Below, in pieces: positions 46,988 through 58,956 of a stretch of DNA of 64,000 nucleotides. A program made the position numbers and the translations under genes. How positions within the stretch are numbered: position 1 is the stretch's first letter; each line of letters opens with the position of its first letter. Source of the DNA: Caprella mutica (lineage: Eukaryota; Arthropoda; Malacostraca; Amphipoda; Caprellidae); NCBI GenBank assembly GCA_947561585.1, contig CANNZV010001175.1, forward strand, positions 215,537 to 279,536, given 5' to 3'. A model generated the notes under the pieces. The model was not told where the DNA came from, did not search any database, and worked only from the letters and a program-made list of their open reading frames with translations.

Positions 46988-48668
46988 ACCGTACATGGTT
47001 TTTTATTAATGCAAATTTTGGTATTCAAAAGCCTTAAGCTTTTACAATCTTGAAGCATTGAAAAAGATAAACACTGGTTTAGTTTTTTCCACTTATTTTT
47101 TTATTATTCTTTTTGATTTAATTAAAATTTACTAAATTAATTTGAAAGAGTTGCTGGACGACCAAATTCATACGGCATAGCCTGATTCGGTCCTCCAGCA
47201 AAATTCTAATGTCGTGCATCCAAGATTTTAATCATCAGAAAAATTAGACTGCACTACCAACAGCATTGAACTCTCGGCTCATGGGTGAACTCTCTCATCA
47301 TCGTTCACTACCAGGCCACAGATAATCCTTATTTTTAAATCACTAGCTAGTAGCTACTATGAATCGAATAGCCTGATTGACAAAATTGGAAGCCGTCTCA
47401 TGGAGTACAATTGGGTATTGTTGTTCACTTCCACAATCTCGATCACTACGAAGTTAGTCAATTTATACAAACGCTTCAATGTGCATCACCATGTGGAAGT
47501 CTATTCTTAATCCAACTACAATTATAATGGAGTAAAAGATACTTCGGGGGTGGAGGAAGACGTGGAAGGACTGGAGGTCCAGGATGGAGGCCATGCCAAC
47601 GAGGAGAAACTGTTATAAGGTGAGCCGTATGGACTATCGGTTAGTCTAGTAACCCTTTTATAAGCATTAGGATTTGAAGACTTGAAAATTAAAAACTAAT
47701 TAACTTATCTACACTATAAATTCAAGTTTACTGAATTTAAATGATTGAAATAAATTAAACTAAAATTAGATATAAAATATACTTAAATAAATTAGAATGA
47801 TTTGTAAAATTACTACTTATATTTTGGTTGATTCGAGGTTAGTAATTGCAAGTAGAACTAATCTTGATAAACGATTGAGAAATTTTTTTCTACTGATTAA
47901 TTGGGTGGAACTTCGAACCAGTGATTTGTTCCGAAATCTGACTAAATTTACCCAATCTCTTTATAGATCAGATGGAGCAGTGAAGAGTGGGGGTTTGGAG
48001 ATGGAGTGTCCGTTTTTCCCATCACCAGAAGAGGAGAGGATTCGGCGGCGGCACATTCTGGAGAAACCTTTATTATAAAGTCCCTTGTACTTAAAATGTT
48101 AAACCCTGTCGATCACTTGAATCTTTTTTCCTGTTAAAGACCTCTAGCCTCTTACCTGATCTAGATTATAAAATATACCTAAACTGAATTTTGCTGTTAC
48201 AATAAATTGAGAAAGTAACTTGTCTTAAATTTATGTAGCATCAATTTTTTTCAATTCCTTAAAATTAATTTTCTTCGCTACGGCATTGAAATTTTTTTTA
48301 CTCTATTCTCCAAACATTCTCTATAAAATCACGGCAGCGTTTTCTTTGCTTTTTTAATTGCTTTTTTGAAATATTAATTTTTTTTTCACGAAAAAATTTA
48401 AATTTAGAATTCGAAAATCAAAAAGTTGCTGCAGTGATTTTGTAGAGATTAGAATTGCGCGTCGAATCCAAAAAACAGTAGGTTTAAAAAAGTAGAAGCT
48501 AATTAGGCTTTTGGAAAACGGTTCGAAATTCGAATAACTCATTTTCTATGGTTCTAATCGAAAAAAAGCCACGAACAGAATGATAGAGAATTCAATTTTA
48601 TATTTGGGTACCAAGTTTCAGAACCGTAGCTTTATTAATAAAAATATTTTCAAAAACCATACACGGTC
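46988..48668. mobile_element. Possible TIR element separating two related satellite arrays
   Basis: The left edge reads ACCGTACATGGTTTTTTATT and the right edge is the complement of ACCGTGTATGGTTTTT. Satellite-like sequence (CACAGTGAGGGTTAA; GGACAGTGAAGGGTTAAAAC) lies on both outer sides, so the 1.68-kb stretch looks inserted between related arrays. Inside, two short frames catch the eye: a Gly/Arg-rich piece (GGGGRRGRTGG near 47,550) and PFFPSPEEERIRRRHILEKP (47,797-48,078 frame). I recognise neither as a known protein. Confidence 0.4.
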
Positions 48669-48671
48669 ACT

Positions 48672-51600
48672 TTAGAACAACCAACAATTGTTGCAAATAA
48701 AGTGGACAGTGAAGGGTTAAAACAACCACCAAGAGTTGTAAATAAAGTGCACAGTGAAGAGTTAAAACAACCACCAATAGTTGTAAATAAAGTGCACAGT
48801 GAAGAGTTAAAACAACCACTAATATATAGTTGTAAATGAAGTGGACAGTGAAGAGTTAAAACAACTACCAATAGTTGTGAATAAAGTGGACAGTGAAGTG
48901 TTAAAACAACCACCAATAGTTGTAAATAAAGTGCACAGTGAAGTGTTAAAACAACCACCAATAGTTGTAAATAAAGTGCACAGTGAAGAGTTTAAACAAC
49001 CACCAAGAGTTGTAATTAAAGTGCACAGTGAAGAGTTTAAACAACCACCAAGAGTTGTAAATAAAGTGCTCAGTGAAGAGTTAAAACAACCACCAATAGT
49101 TGTAAATAAAGTGCACAGTGAAGAGTTAAAACAACCACCAATAGTTGTAAATAAAGTGCACAGTGAAGAGTTAAAACAACCACCAATAGTTGTAAATAAA
49201 GTGCACAGTGAAGAGTTAAAACAACCACCAATAGTTGTAAATAAAGTGGACAGTGAAGTGTTAAAACAACCACCAATAGTTGTAAATAAAGTGCACAGTG
49301 AAGTGTTAAAACAACCACCAATAGTTGTAAATAAAGTGCACAGTGAAGAGTTTAAACAACCACCAAGAGTTGTAAATAAAGTGAACAGTGAAGAGTTAGA
49401 ACAACCACCAATAGTTGTAAATAAAGTGAACAGTGAAGAGTTAAAACAATCACCAATAGTTGTAAATAAAGTGCACAGTGAAGAGTTAAAACAACCACCA
49501 ATAGTTGTAAATAAAGTGCACAGTGAAGAGTTAAAACAACTACCAATAGTTGTAAATAAAATGCACAGTGAAGTGTTAAAACAACCACCAATAGTTGTAA
49601 ATAAAGTGCACAGTGAAGAGTTAAAACAACCACCAATAGTTGTAAATAAAGTGAACAGTGAAGAGTTAAAACAACCACCAATAGTTGTAAATAAAGTGCA
49701 CAGTGAAGAGTTAAAACAACCACCAATAGTTGTAAATAAAGTGCACAGTGAAGTGTTGAAACAACCACCAATAGTTGTGAATAAAGTGCACAGTGAAGAG
49801 TTAAAACAACCACCAATAGTTGTAAATAAAGTGAACAGTGAAGAGTTAGAACAACCACCAATAATTGTAAATAAAGTGAACAGTGAAGAGTTAAAACAAT
49901 CACCAATAGTTGTAAATAAAGTGCACAGTGAAGAGTTAAAACAACCACTAATATATAGTTGTAAATGAAGTGGACAGTGAAGAGTTAAAACAACTACCAA
50001 TAGTTGTAAATAAAGTGGACAGTGAAGTGTTAAAACAACCACCAATAGTTGTAAATAAAGTGCACAGTGAAGTGTTAAAACAACCACCAATAGTTGTAAA
50101 TAAAGTGCACAGTGAAGAGTTTAAACAACCACCAAGAGTTGTGAATAAAGTGCACAGTGAAGAGTTTAAACAACCACCAAGAGTTGTAAATAAAGTGCTC
50201 AGTGAAGAGTTAAAACAACCACCAATAGTTGTAAATAAAGTGCACAGTGAAGAGTTAAAACAACCACCAATAGTTGTAAATAAAGTGCACAGTGAAGAGT
50301 TAAAACAACTACCAATAGTTGTAAATAAAGTGCACAGTGAAGTGTTAAAACAACCACCAATAGTTGTAAATAAAGTGCACAGTGAAGAGTTAAAACAACC
50401 ACCAATAGTTGTAAATAAAGTGAACAGTGAAGAGTTAAAACAACCACCAATAGTTGTAAATAAAGTGCACAGTGAAGAGTTAAAACAACCACCAATAGTT
50501 GTAAATAAAGTGCACAGTGAAGTGTTGAAACAACCACCAATAGTTGTAAATAAAGTGCACAGTGAAGAGTTAAAACAACCACCAATAGTTGTAAATAAAG
50601 TGAACAGTGAAGAGTTAGAACAACCACCAATAGTTGTAAATAAAGTGAACAGTGAAGAGTTAAAACAATCACCAATAGTTGTAAATAAAGTGCACAGTGA
50701 AGAGTTAAAACAACCACCAATAGTTGTAAATAAAGTGCATAGTGAAGAGTTAAAACAACCACCAATAGGTGTATATAAAGTGCACAGTGAAGAGTTAAAA
50801 CAACCACCAATAGTTGCTAATAAAGTGCATAGTGAAGAGTTAAAACAACCACCAATAGTTGTAAATAAAGTGCACAGTGAAGAGTTAAAACAACCACCAA
50901 TAGTTGTAAATAAAGTGCACAGTGAAGAGTTAAAACAACCACCAATAGTTGTAAATAAAGTGAACAGTGAAGAGTTAAAACAATCACCAATAGTTGTAAA
51001 TAAAGTGCACAGTGAAGAGTTAAAACAACCACCAATAGTTGTAAATAAAGTGCATAGTGAAGTGTTAAAACAACCACCAATAGTTGTAAATAAAGTGCAC
51101 AGTGAAGAGTTAAAACAACCACCAATAGTTGTAAATAAAGTGAACAGTGAAGAGTTAAAACAACCACCAATAGTTGTAAATAAAGTGCACAGTGAAGAGT
51201 TAAAACAACCACCAATAGTTGTAAATAAAGTGCACAGTGAAGTGTTGAAACAACCACCAATAGTTGTAAATAAAGTGCACAGTGAAGAGTTAAAACAACC
51301 ACCAATAGTTGTAAATAAAGTGCACAGTGAAGAGTTAAAACAACCACCAATTGTTGTAAATAAGGTGCACAGTGAAGAGTTAAAACAACCACCAATAGTT
51401 GTAAATAAAGTGGACAGTGAAGAGTTAAAACAACCACCAATAGTTGTAAATAAAGTGCACAGTGAAGAGTTAAAACAACCACCAATAGGTGTATATAAAG
51501 TGCACAGTGAAGAGTTAAAACAACCACCAATAGTTGCTAATAAAGTGCATAGTGAAGAGTTAAAACAACCACCAATAGTTGTAAATAAAGTGCACAGTGA

Positions 51601-53140
51601 AGAGTTAAAACAACCACCAATAGTTGTAAATAAAGTGCACAGTGAAGAGTTAAAACAACCACCAATAGTTGTAAATAAAGTGAACAGTGAAGAGTTAAAA
51701 CAATCACCAATAGTTGTAAATAAAGTGCACAGTGAAGAGTTAAAACAACCACCAATAGTTGTAAATAAAGTGCATAGTGAAGTGTTAAAACAACCACCAA
51801 TAGTTGTAAATAAAGTGCACAGTGAAGAGTTAAAACAACCACCAATAGTTGTAAATAAAGTGAACAGTGAAGAGTTAAAACAACCACCAATAGTTGTAAA
51901 TAAAGTGCACAGTGAAGAGTTAAAACAACCACCAATAGTTGTAAATAAAGTGCACAGTGAAGTGTTGAAACAACCACCAATAGTTGTAAATAAAGTGCAC
52001 AGTGAAGAGTTAAAACAACCACCAATAGTTGTAAATAAAGTGAACAGTGAAGAGTTAGAACAACCACCAATAGTTGTAAATAAAGTGAACAGTGAAGAGT
52101 TAAAACAATCACCAATAGTTGTAAATAAAGTGCACAGTGAAGAGTTAAAACAACCACCAATAGTTGTAAATAAAGTGCATAGTGAAGAGTTAAAACAACC
52201 ACCAATAGGTGTATATAAAGTGCACAGTGAAGAGTTAAAACAACCACCAATAGTTGCTAATAAAGTGCATAGTGAAGAGTTAAAACAACCACCAATAGTT
52301 GTAAATAAAGTGCACAGTGAAGAGTTAAAACAACCACCAATAGTTGTAAATAAAGTGCACAGTGAAGAGTTAAAACAACCACCAATAGTTGTAAATAAAG
52401 TGAACAGTGAAGAGTTAAAACAATCACCAATAGTTGTAAATAAAGTGCACAGTGAAGAGTTAAAACAACCACCAATAGTTGTAAATAAAGTGCATAGTGA
52501 AGTGTTAAAACAACCACCAATAGTTGTAAATAAAGTGCACAGTGAAGAGTTAAAACAACCACCAATAGTTGTAAATAAAGTGAACAGTGAAGAGTTAAAA
52601 CAACCACCAATAGTTGTAAATAAAGTGCACAGTGAAGAGTTAAAACAACCACCAATAGTTGTAAATAAAGTGCACAGTGAAGTGTTGAAACAACCACCAA
52701 TAGTTGTAAATAAAGTGCACAGTGAAGAGTTAAAACAACCACCAATAGTTGTAAATAAAGTGCACAGTGAAGAGTTAAAACAACCACCAATAGTTGTAAA
52801 TAAAGTGCACAGTGAAGAGTTAAAACAACCACCAATAGTTGTAAATAAAGTGGACAGTGAAGAGTTAAAACAACCACCAATAGTTGTAAATAAAGTGCAC
52901 AGTGAAGAGTTAAAACAACCACCAATAGTTGTAAATATAGTGCACAGAGAAGAGTTAAAACAACCACCAATAGTTGTAAATAAAGTGCACAGTGAAGAGT
53001 TAAAACAACCACCAATAGTTGTAAATATAGTGCACAGAGAAGAGTTAAAACAACCACCAATAGTTGTAAATATAGTGCACAGTGAAGAGTTAAAACAACC
53101 ACCAATAGTTCTAAATATAAAGCACAGTGAAGAGTTAAGA
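48672..53140. repeat. Satellite: 45-bp unit, about 99 copies, with higher-order structure
   Basis: Consensus unit AATAGTTGTAAATAAAGTGC followed by ACAGTGAAGAGTTAAAACAA and CCACC. Diagnostic variants recur at fixed spacing. The pair 'ataggtgtatataaag' and 'gttgctaataaagtgcat' appears at 50,761, 51,481 and 52,201 (720 bp, 16 units). The 4-bp-longer unit 'ctaatatatagttg' appears at 48,821 and 49,950 (1,129 bp, 25 units plus 4 bp). Both strands have long open frames because 45 is divisible by three: 375 and 1,062 codons on the plus strand with the period VHSEELKQPPIVVNK, and up to 423 on the minus strand. The 4-bp insertion breaks them. I regard the array as non-coding satellite DNA. Confidence 0.9.
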
Positions 53141-53475
53141 TATATTTTTAACTTTTAACTAAATGTCCCAAATATTACACCCACTATTTTTCTCTTTTTG
53201 GTCAACATATCATAAAGCAAACAATTTTACGCTCCAACTAAAATATCCTTGAAAATTTATGCATCAAATAAAAATAAAATAAGATGAGATATAGCGAAAA
53301 CCTCTTTCCAATTCTGTATTATAAAGAATACTTCTCGTTCATTTTTAAGTTCAGTATATTTAATATCAGTATTTTAAGACTTTGATGGAAAATGATTTGA
53401 AATATCATTTCTAACATAATTATATCAATAATAACTGGGAATGTTTTATTTCTATTTGGTACAAATTTCTGTCTA

Positions 53476-54155
53476 CCGTAATTAACCCTTTGTCTACCGT
53501 ATTTAACCCTTTGTCTACCATATTTAACCCTTTGTCTACCGTATTTAACCCTTTGTCTACCATATTTAACCCTTTGTCTACCATATTTAACCCTTTGTCT
53601 ACCGTATTTAACCCTTCGTCTACCGTATTTATTCCTTTTGCTTACCGTATTTAACCCTTTGTCTACCGTATTTATTCCTTTTGGTTACCGTATTTAACCC
53701 TTTGTCTACCGTATTTAACCCTTTGTCTACCATATTTAACCCTTTTGCTTACCGTATTTAACCCTTCGTCTACCGTATTTAACCCTTCGTCTACCGTATT
53801 TATTCCTTTTGCTTACCGTATTTAACCCTTTGTCTACCGTATTTATTCCTTTTGCTTACCGTATTTAACCCTTTGTCTACCGTATTTAACCCTTCGTCTA
53901 CCATATTTATTCCTTCGTCTACCGTATTTATTCCTTTTGCTTACCGTATTTAACCCTTTGTCTACCGTATTTAACCCTTTGTCTACCCTATTTAACCCTT
54001 TATCTACCGTAATTAACCCTTTGTCTACCGTATTTAACCCTTCGTCTACCGTATTTAACCCTTTGTCTACCATATTTATCCCTTTCGTCTACCGTATTTA
54101 ACCCTTTGTCTACCGTATTTAACCCTTTGTCTACCGTAATTAACCTTTTGTCTCC
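53476..54155. repeat. 21-bp tandem array (first block)
   Basis: Unit TTTAACCCTTTGTCTACCGTA, with variants TTCGTCTACC, ACCATATTTA and longer TTATTCCTTTTGCTTACC units, about 32 copies. It flows into the GC-richer block at 54,165. The flanking 53,141-53,475 has nothing recognised. Confidence 0.9.
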
Positions 54156-55060
54156 CAGCTAACCAAAAGCTGTTTGTCCCACGTCTTAAGACGTCTGATA
54201 CCCCTCGCTATAGAGGGATTTAAGACGTGGGGCAAGACGTGGGGCGGGGGACATCAGACGTCTTGTAGACGTCTAACCATCTTCATTTGCACAGGGGTCC
54301 CCCTCTGCAAGACGTCTGATCCCACGTCTTGTCCCCCTCTGACAGAGGGGGACATCCACCTGTCACACGTCTTACCCCACTCCGTTTTCAAGACGTGGGA
54401 CCCACGTGGGACAGAGTGTGGATGTCCCTCGCTATAGAGGGATTCAAGACGTACGACCACGTGGGACAGAGAGCGGATGGCCCTCGCTATAGAGGGAAGA
54501 GGGAAATAAGACGTGGGACCCACGTGGGACAGAGTGAGTATTCAAGACGTGGGACAGAGTGGGAATATCCCCCTCTGCTAGACGTGGGACAGAGTGTGGA
54601 TGTCCCCCTCTGCAAGACGTGGGACAGAGTGCGGATGTCCCACTCTGCAAGACGTGGGACAGAGTGCGGATGTCCTCCTCTGCAAGACGTGGGACAGAGT
54701 GCGGATGTCCCCTTCTGCAAGACGTGGGACAGAGTGCGGATGTCCCCCTCTGCAAGACGTGAGACAGAGTGTGGATGTCCCCCTCTGCTAGGGGGACATA
54801 TCTATCTTTTGGCTCAAACTACTTCGGTTAATTGGGGTATATAAATATGTATAAGAAATAAAAAAAGATCATACTAATCATTATTGCAATTTCTAACCCT
54901 ATTGCATATAGTGTATATGTACATTTGGCTGTATATCATTTATTTTAATATTACATATTGTTAGATACAAATTAAATGGGAAGAAATGGAGAAAGAATTG
55001 TAGTGGTCATCTCGGGAATCGAACTCAGGACTCTAGTGTGATGTACTATTGAAGCCTGCG
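54033..55060. repeat. 1,028-bp tandem duplication, copy 1
   Basis: Copy 1 contains the end of the 21-bp array, a 640-bp GC-richer block, an AT-rich part and the B-box side of a tRNA-like sequence. It is repeated immediately at 55,061 with one difference noticed (G at about 54,836, A at 55,864). The junction falls inside the tRNA-like sequence (GCCTGCG joined to TTTAACCC). Confidence 0.9.
54165..54800. repeat. GC-richer reiterated block with GACGTGGGACAGAGTG units
   Basis: The outer edges are loosely inverted (AACCAAAAGCTGTTTGTCCC on the left; complement of AGCCAAAAGATAGATATGTC on the right). The inside carries palindromic AGACGTCT and CCACGTGG words and, from 54,545 to 54,790, seven ~35-bp units of GACGTGGGACAGAGTGCGGA plus TGTCCCCCTCTGCAA. 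The same block recurs at 55,193-55,828. Several overlapping frames stay open on both strands, typical of repeats, not genes. Confidence 0.7.
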
Positions 55061-56088
55061 TTTAACCCTTCGTCTACCGTATTTAACCCTTTGTCTACCA
55101 TATTTATCCCTTTCGTCTACCGTATTTAACCCTTTGTCTACCGTATTTAACCCTTTGTCTACCGTAATTAACCTTTTGTCTCCCAGCTAACCAAAAGCTG
55201 TTTGTCCCACGTCTTAAGACGTCTGATACCCCTCGCTATAGAGGGATTTAAGACGTGGGGCAAGACGTGGGGCGGGGGACATCAGACGTCTTGTAGACGT
55301 CTAACCATCTTCATTTGCACAGGGGTCCCCCTCTGCAAGACGTCTGATCCCACGTCTTGTCCCCCTCTGACAGAGGGGGACATCCACCTGTCACACGTCT
55401 TACCCCACTCCGTTTTCAAGACGTGGGACCCACGTGGGACAGAGTGTGGATGTCCCTCGCTATAGAGGGATTCAAGACGTACGACCACGTGGGACAGAGA
55501 GCGGATGGCCCTCGCTATAGAGGGAAGAGGGAAATAAGACGTGGGACCCACGTGGGACAGAGTGAGTATTCAAGACGTGGGACAGAGTGGGAATATCCCC
55601 CTCTGCTAGACGTGGGACAGAGTGTGGATGTCCCCCTCTGCAAGACGTGGGACAGAGTGCGGATGTCCCACTCTGCAAGACGTGGGACAGAGTGCGGATG
55701 TCCTCCTCTGCAAGACGTGGGACAGAGTGCGGATGTCCCCTTCTGCAAGACGTGGGACAGAGTGCGGATGTCCCCCTCTGCAAGACGTGAGACAGAGTGT
55801 GGATGTCCCCCTCTGCTAGGGGGACATATCTATCTTTTGGCTCAAACTACTTCGGTTAATTGGAGTATATAAATATGTATAAGAAATAAAAAAAGATCAT
55901 ACTAATCATTATTGCAATTTCTAACCCTATTGCATATAGTGTATATGTACATTTGGCTGTATATCATTTATTTTAATATTACATATTGTTAGATACAAAT
56001 TAAATGGGAAGAAATGGAGAAAGAATTGTAGTGGTCATCTCGGGAATCGAACTCAGGACTCTAGTGTGATGTACTATTGAAGCCTGCG
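55061..56088. repeat. 1,028-bp tandem duplication, copy 2
   Basis: Same content as copy 1 and continuing at its right end into the full tRNA-like head (CGCTACCACTCAGCCATCC), so copy 2 keeps the original right border. Near identity implies a very recent event or an assembly duplication. Confidence 0.9.
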
Positions 56089-56115
56089 TCGCTACCACTC
56101 AGCCATCCTGGACAT
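55830..56115 (-). repeat. tRNA-derived SINE candidate
   Basis: On the minus strand an A-box TGGCTGAGTGG (56,105-56,095) is followed by a B-box-like GAGTTCGATTCCC (56,054-56,042) at tRNA-like spacing. An AT-rich body then runs to about 55,830. The acceptor stem does not pair well, so it is not a working tRNA gene. RNA polymerase III promoter boxes plus an unrelated body fit a SINE. Copy 1 of the tandem duplication retains only the B-box side. Confidence 0.5.
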
Positions 56116-56299
56116 GGTAGAAGTAGTATTGAAATGATCTTTATGCAACTTGATAACTTGCGTGCTTCTTAAAATTATTTTAAATAAATATAATTTAATA
56201 TTCTACATTTTGGTATTTTTTATTTTTTAATGTAAATGATAAGAATGTGTATAAAGTTATTTATTAATATTTGTATTGATAATGTTAATTAATTTTATT

Positions 56300-56940
56300 A
56301 ACTACCTAATTACCTATAACTGTTAATTAATATTACCTATAGTTACCTTCTGGTGGTATCACTACCTTATACCTATCTAGTTACTTACTAGAGTTTATTT
56401 ATAACTACCTAGTAACCTACAAGTGATAACCACCAGTCTGTACCTACTGGTGGTTATCACTACTTGCCTATTACGTAGTATTTATCAGTACCTACTTAGT
56501 TACCTACATTACTGTTTGTCAATACCTACCTAGTTACCTACTGGTGTTTATCAATGCCTACCTAGTTGGCTACATCTGCTTATCAATACCTAATTAGTTA
56601 CCTTCTTGTGTTTAACATTGCCTACCTAGTGGCCTATATAAAAACCAATCTAGGTCCTAGTTACCTACTAGTATTCATCAATACCTACCTAGTTACCTAC
56701 AACTGTTTGTCAATGCCTACCTAGTTATCTACTAGTGTTTATCAATGCTTATCTAGTTACCTATAACTGTTTGACAATACCTACCTAGATACCTACCAGT
56801 ACCAATACCTACCTACCTAGTATACATACTAGGTAGTGTTCATCAATCCGTACCTACTTACCTACTACCTCTAGTATTATTCATCAATGCCTACCTAGAT
56901 AGTAGATACCTACATCTGTTTATGAATACCTACCTAGTTA
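56300..56940. repeat. Degenerate tandem array rich in TACCTA / ACCTAGTTACCTAC
   Basis: About 30-36-bp units of GTTTATCAATACCTACCTAG plus TTACCTACTA type, quite diverged, with (TACC)n-like stretches. No coding sequence. 56,120-56,300 is AT-rich with nothing recognised. Confidence 0.75.
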
Positions 56941-56999
56941 TGATACGTAAATAAAGCTTGAGATAGATAAACCTTTTTGGTATAACTTTTTCCCGCGTA

Positions 57000-57680
57000 A
57001 AACAGACGAGGGACAGAGAGGGACATCCCGCGTGGGACAGACGTGGGACAGAGAGGGATATCCCGCGTGGGACAGAGAGGGACATCCCACGTGGGACAGA
57101 CGTGGGACAGAGAGGGACATCCCGAGTGGGACAGAGAGGGCATCCCGCCTGGGACAGACGTAGGACAGAGAGGGACATCCCGCGTACTTTTTCCCGCGTA
57201 AAACAGATAGGGACAAAGAGGGACATCCCGCGTGGGACAGACGTGGGACAGAGAGGGACATCCCGCGTGGGACAGAGAGGGACATCCCACGTGGGACAGA
57301 CGTGAGACAGAGAGGGATATCCCGCGTGGGACAGAGAGGGACATCCCACGTGGGACAGACGTGGGACAGAGAGGGACATCCCGCGTGGGACAGAGAGGGA
57401 TATCCCACGTGGGACAGACGTGGGACAGAGAGGGACATCCGCGTGTGACAGAGAGGGACATCCCACGTGGGACAGACGTGGGACAGAGAGGGACATCCCG
57501 CGTGGGACAGAGAGGGACGTCCCGCGTGGGAAAGACGTGGGACGTGAGTGGGATTTCAGACGTTGGAAAGACGTGGGATTTCAGACGTCTGCAGACGTCT
57601 GAAATCCCCCGTCCCTCTCTGTCCCTCGCTAGCAAGGGATGTCCCCCTCTGTCCCACGCGGGACAGAGAGGATATGGTTA
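57000..57680. repeat. GC-richer array with GTGGGACAGA / GAGAGGGACATCCC units
   Basis: Alternating units GTGGGACAGACGTGGGACAG and AGAGGGACATCCCGC, with partly palindromic words such as GGGACATCCC and AGACGTCT. The right end (57,560-57,660) folds back: AGACGTCTGCAGACGTCT, and GTCCCTC words against GAGGGAC. Related in wording to the block at 54,165. Frames of 150-230 codons stay open on both strands and are not taken as genes. Confidence 0.8.
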
Positions 57681-57689
57681 ACTGGGCTA

Positions 57690-58765
57690 CTGTAGTTAAC
57701 ACTTTGTCTACCGTATTTAACCCGTTGTCTACCGTAATTAACCTTTTGTCTACCGTAATTAACCTTTTGTCTACCGTAATTAACCTATTGTCTACCGTAT
57801 TTAACGCTTTGTCTACCGTAATTAACCCCTTGTCTACCGTATTTAACCCTTTGTCTACTGTAATTAACCCTTTGTCTACGGTAGTTAACCCTTTGTCTAC
57901 CGTAATTAACCTTTTGTCTACGGTAATTAACCCTTTGTCTAAGGTAATTAACCCTTTGTCTAAGGTAATTAACCCTTTGTCTAAGGTAATTAACCCTTTG
58001 TCTACCGTAATTAGCCCTTTGTCTACCGTAATTATCCTTTTGTCTACGGTAATTAACCCTTTGTCTAAGGTAATTAACCCTTTGTCTACCGTAATTAACC
58101 CTTTGTTTACCGTAATTAACCTTTTGTCTACCGTAATTAACTCTTTGTCTAAGGTAATTAACCCTTTGTCTACCGTAATTAACCCTTTGTCTACCGTAAT
58201 AAACACTTTGTCTACCGTAATTAACCTTTTGTCTACCGTAATTAACCCTTTGTCTACCGTAATTAACCCTTTGTCTAAGGTAATTAACCCTTTGTCTACC
58301 GTAATTAACCCTTCGTCTACCGTAATAAACACTTTGTCTACCGTAATTAACCTTTTGTCTACGGTAATTAACCCTTTATCTACCGTAATTAACCCTTTGT
58401 CTACTGTAATTAACCCTTTGTCTACCATAATTAACACTTTGTCTACCGTATTTAACCCTTTGTCTACCGTATTTAACCCTTTGTCTACCGTAATTAACCT
58501 TTTGTCTACCGTAATTAACCCTTTGTCTACCGTAATTAACCCTTTGTCTATCGTAATTAACCCTTCGTCTACCGTAATAAACACTTTGTCTACCGTAATT
58601 AACCTTTTGTCTACGGTAATTAACCCTTTGTCTACCGTAGTTAACCCTTTGTCTACCATAATTAACACTTTGTCTACTGTATTTAACCCTTTGTCTACCA
58701 TAATTAACACTTTGTCTACCGTATTTAACACTTTGTCTACCGTAATTAACCCTTTGTCTAGACTC
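57690..58765. repeat. 21-bp tandem array (second block), about 51 copies
   Basis: Unit ATTAACCCTTTGTCTACCGTA, mixed with ATTTAACCC, AAGGTAATT and AATAAACAC variants. It is in the same orientation as the first block. A 420-codon frame with the period INPLSTV on one strand and one of 391 codons on the other come from the unit length of 21. Confidence 0.9.
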
Positions 58766-58956
58766 TACACAGTATTTGATTTTAAATACAATATGACTCC
58801 TGAATTATGATATACAAATTTTTCGGAATTATATTTTATTTATAAAAGTTGGATATTTTCAAATATTTTGTGGTAAACATTTATTCAAATAATATCATAT
58901 TTTTGCAACAAAATTAACCCCCATATAATGGCTTCCGATATAGAATTGAGAAGTTT

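Noticed and set aside
47540..47625. An RGG-type RNA-binding protein fragment (GGGGRRGRTGG)
   Set aside because: Too short, not connected to any domain, and inside a probable mobile element.
48672..53140. A CRISPR-like array
   Set aside because: The units are contiguous tandem repeats without unique spacers and the DNA is eukaryotic.
49970..53158. A 1,062-codon open frame with 15-residue repeats as a structural or effector protein gene
   Set aside because: The 45-bp unit is divisible by three, the opposite strand is equally open, units vary at silent and non-silent sites alike, and no start context, intron or unique domain is seen.
53476..54155. Telomeric repeats, because of TTTAACCC words
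   Set aside because: The full unit is 21 bp and unlike the insect TTAGG repeat; it is internal and flanked by other arrays.
54174..54844. Overlapping frames of 65-171 codons rich in Cys, Pro and Arg as small secreted proteins
   Set aside because: They come from ~35-bp GC-richer tandem units and occur in several frames on both strands without signal peptides or splice structure.
56035..56112. A functional tRNA gene on the minus strand
   Set aside because: A- and B-box-like words are present, but the acceptor stem does not pair and no plausible anticodon arm could be set.
57548..58810. A 420-codon frame with INPLSTV repeats as a gene
   Set aside because: Same explanation with a 21-bp unit; the complement strand is open for 391 codons and the ends run into unrelated repeats.
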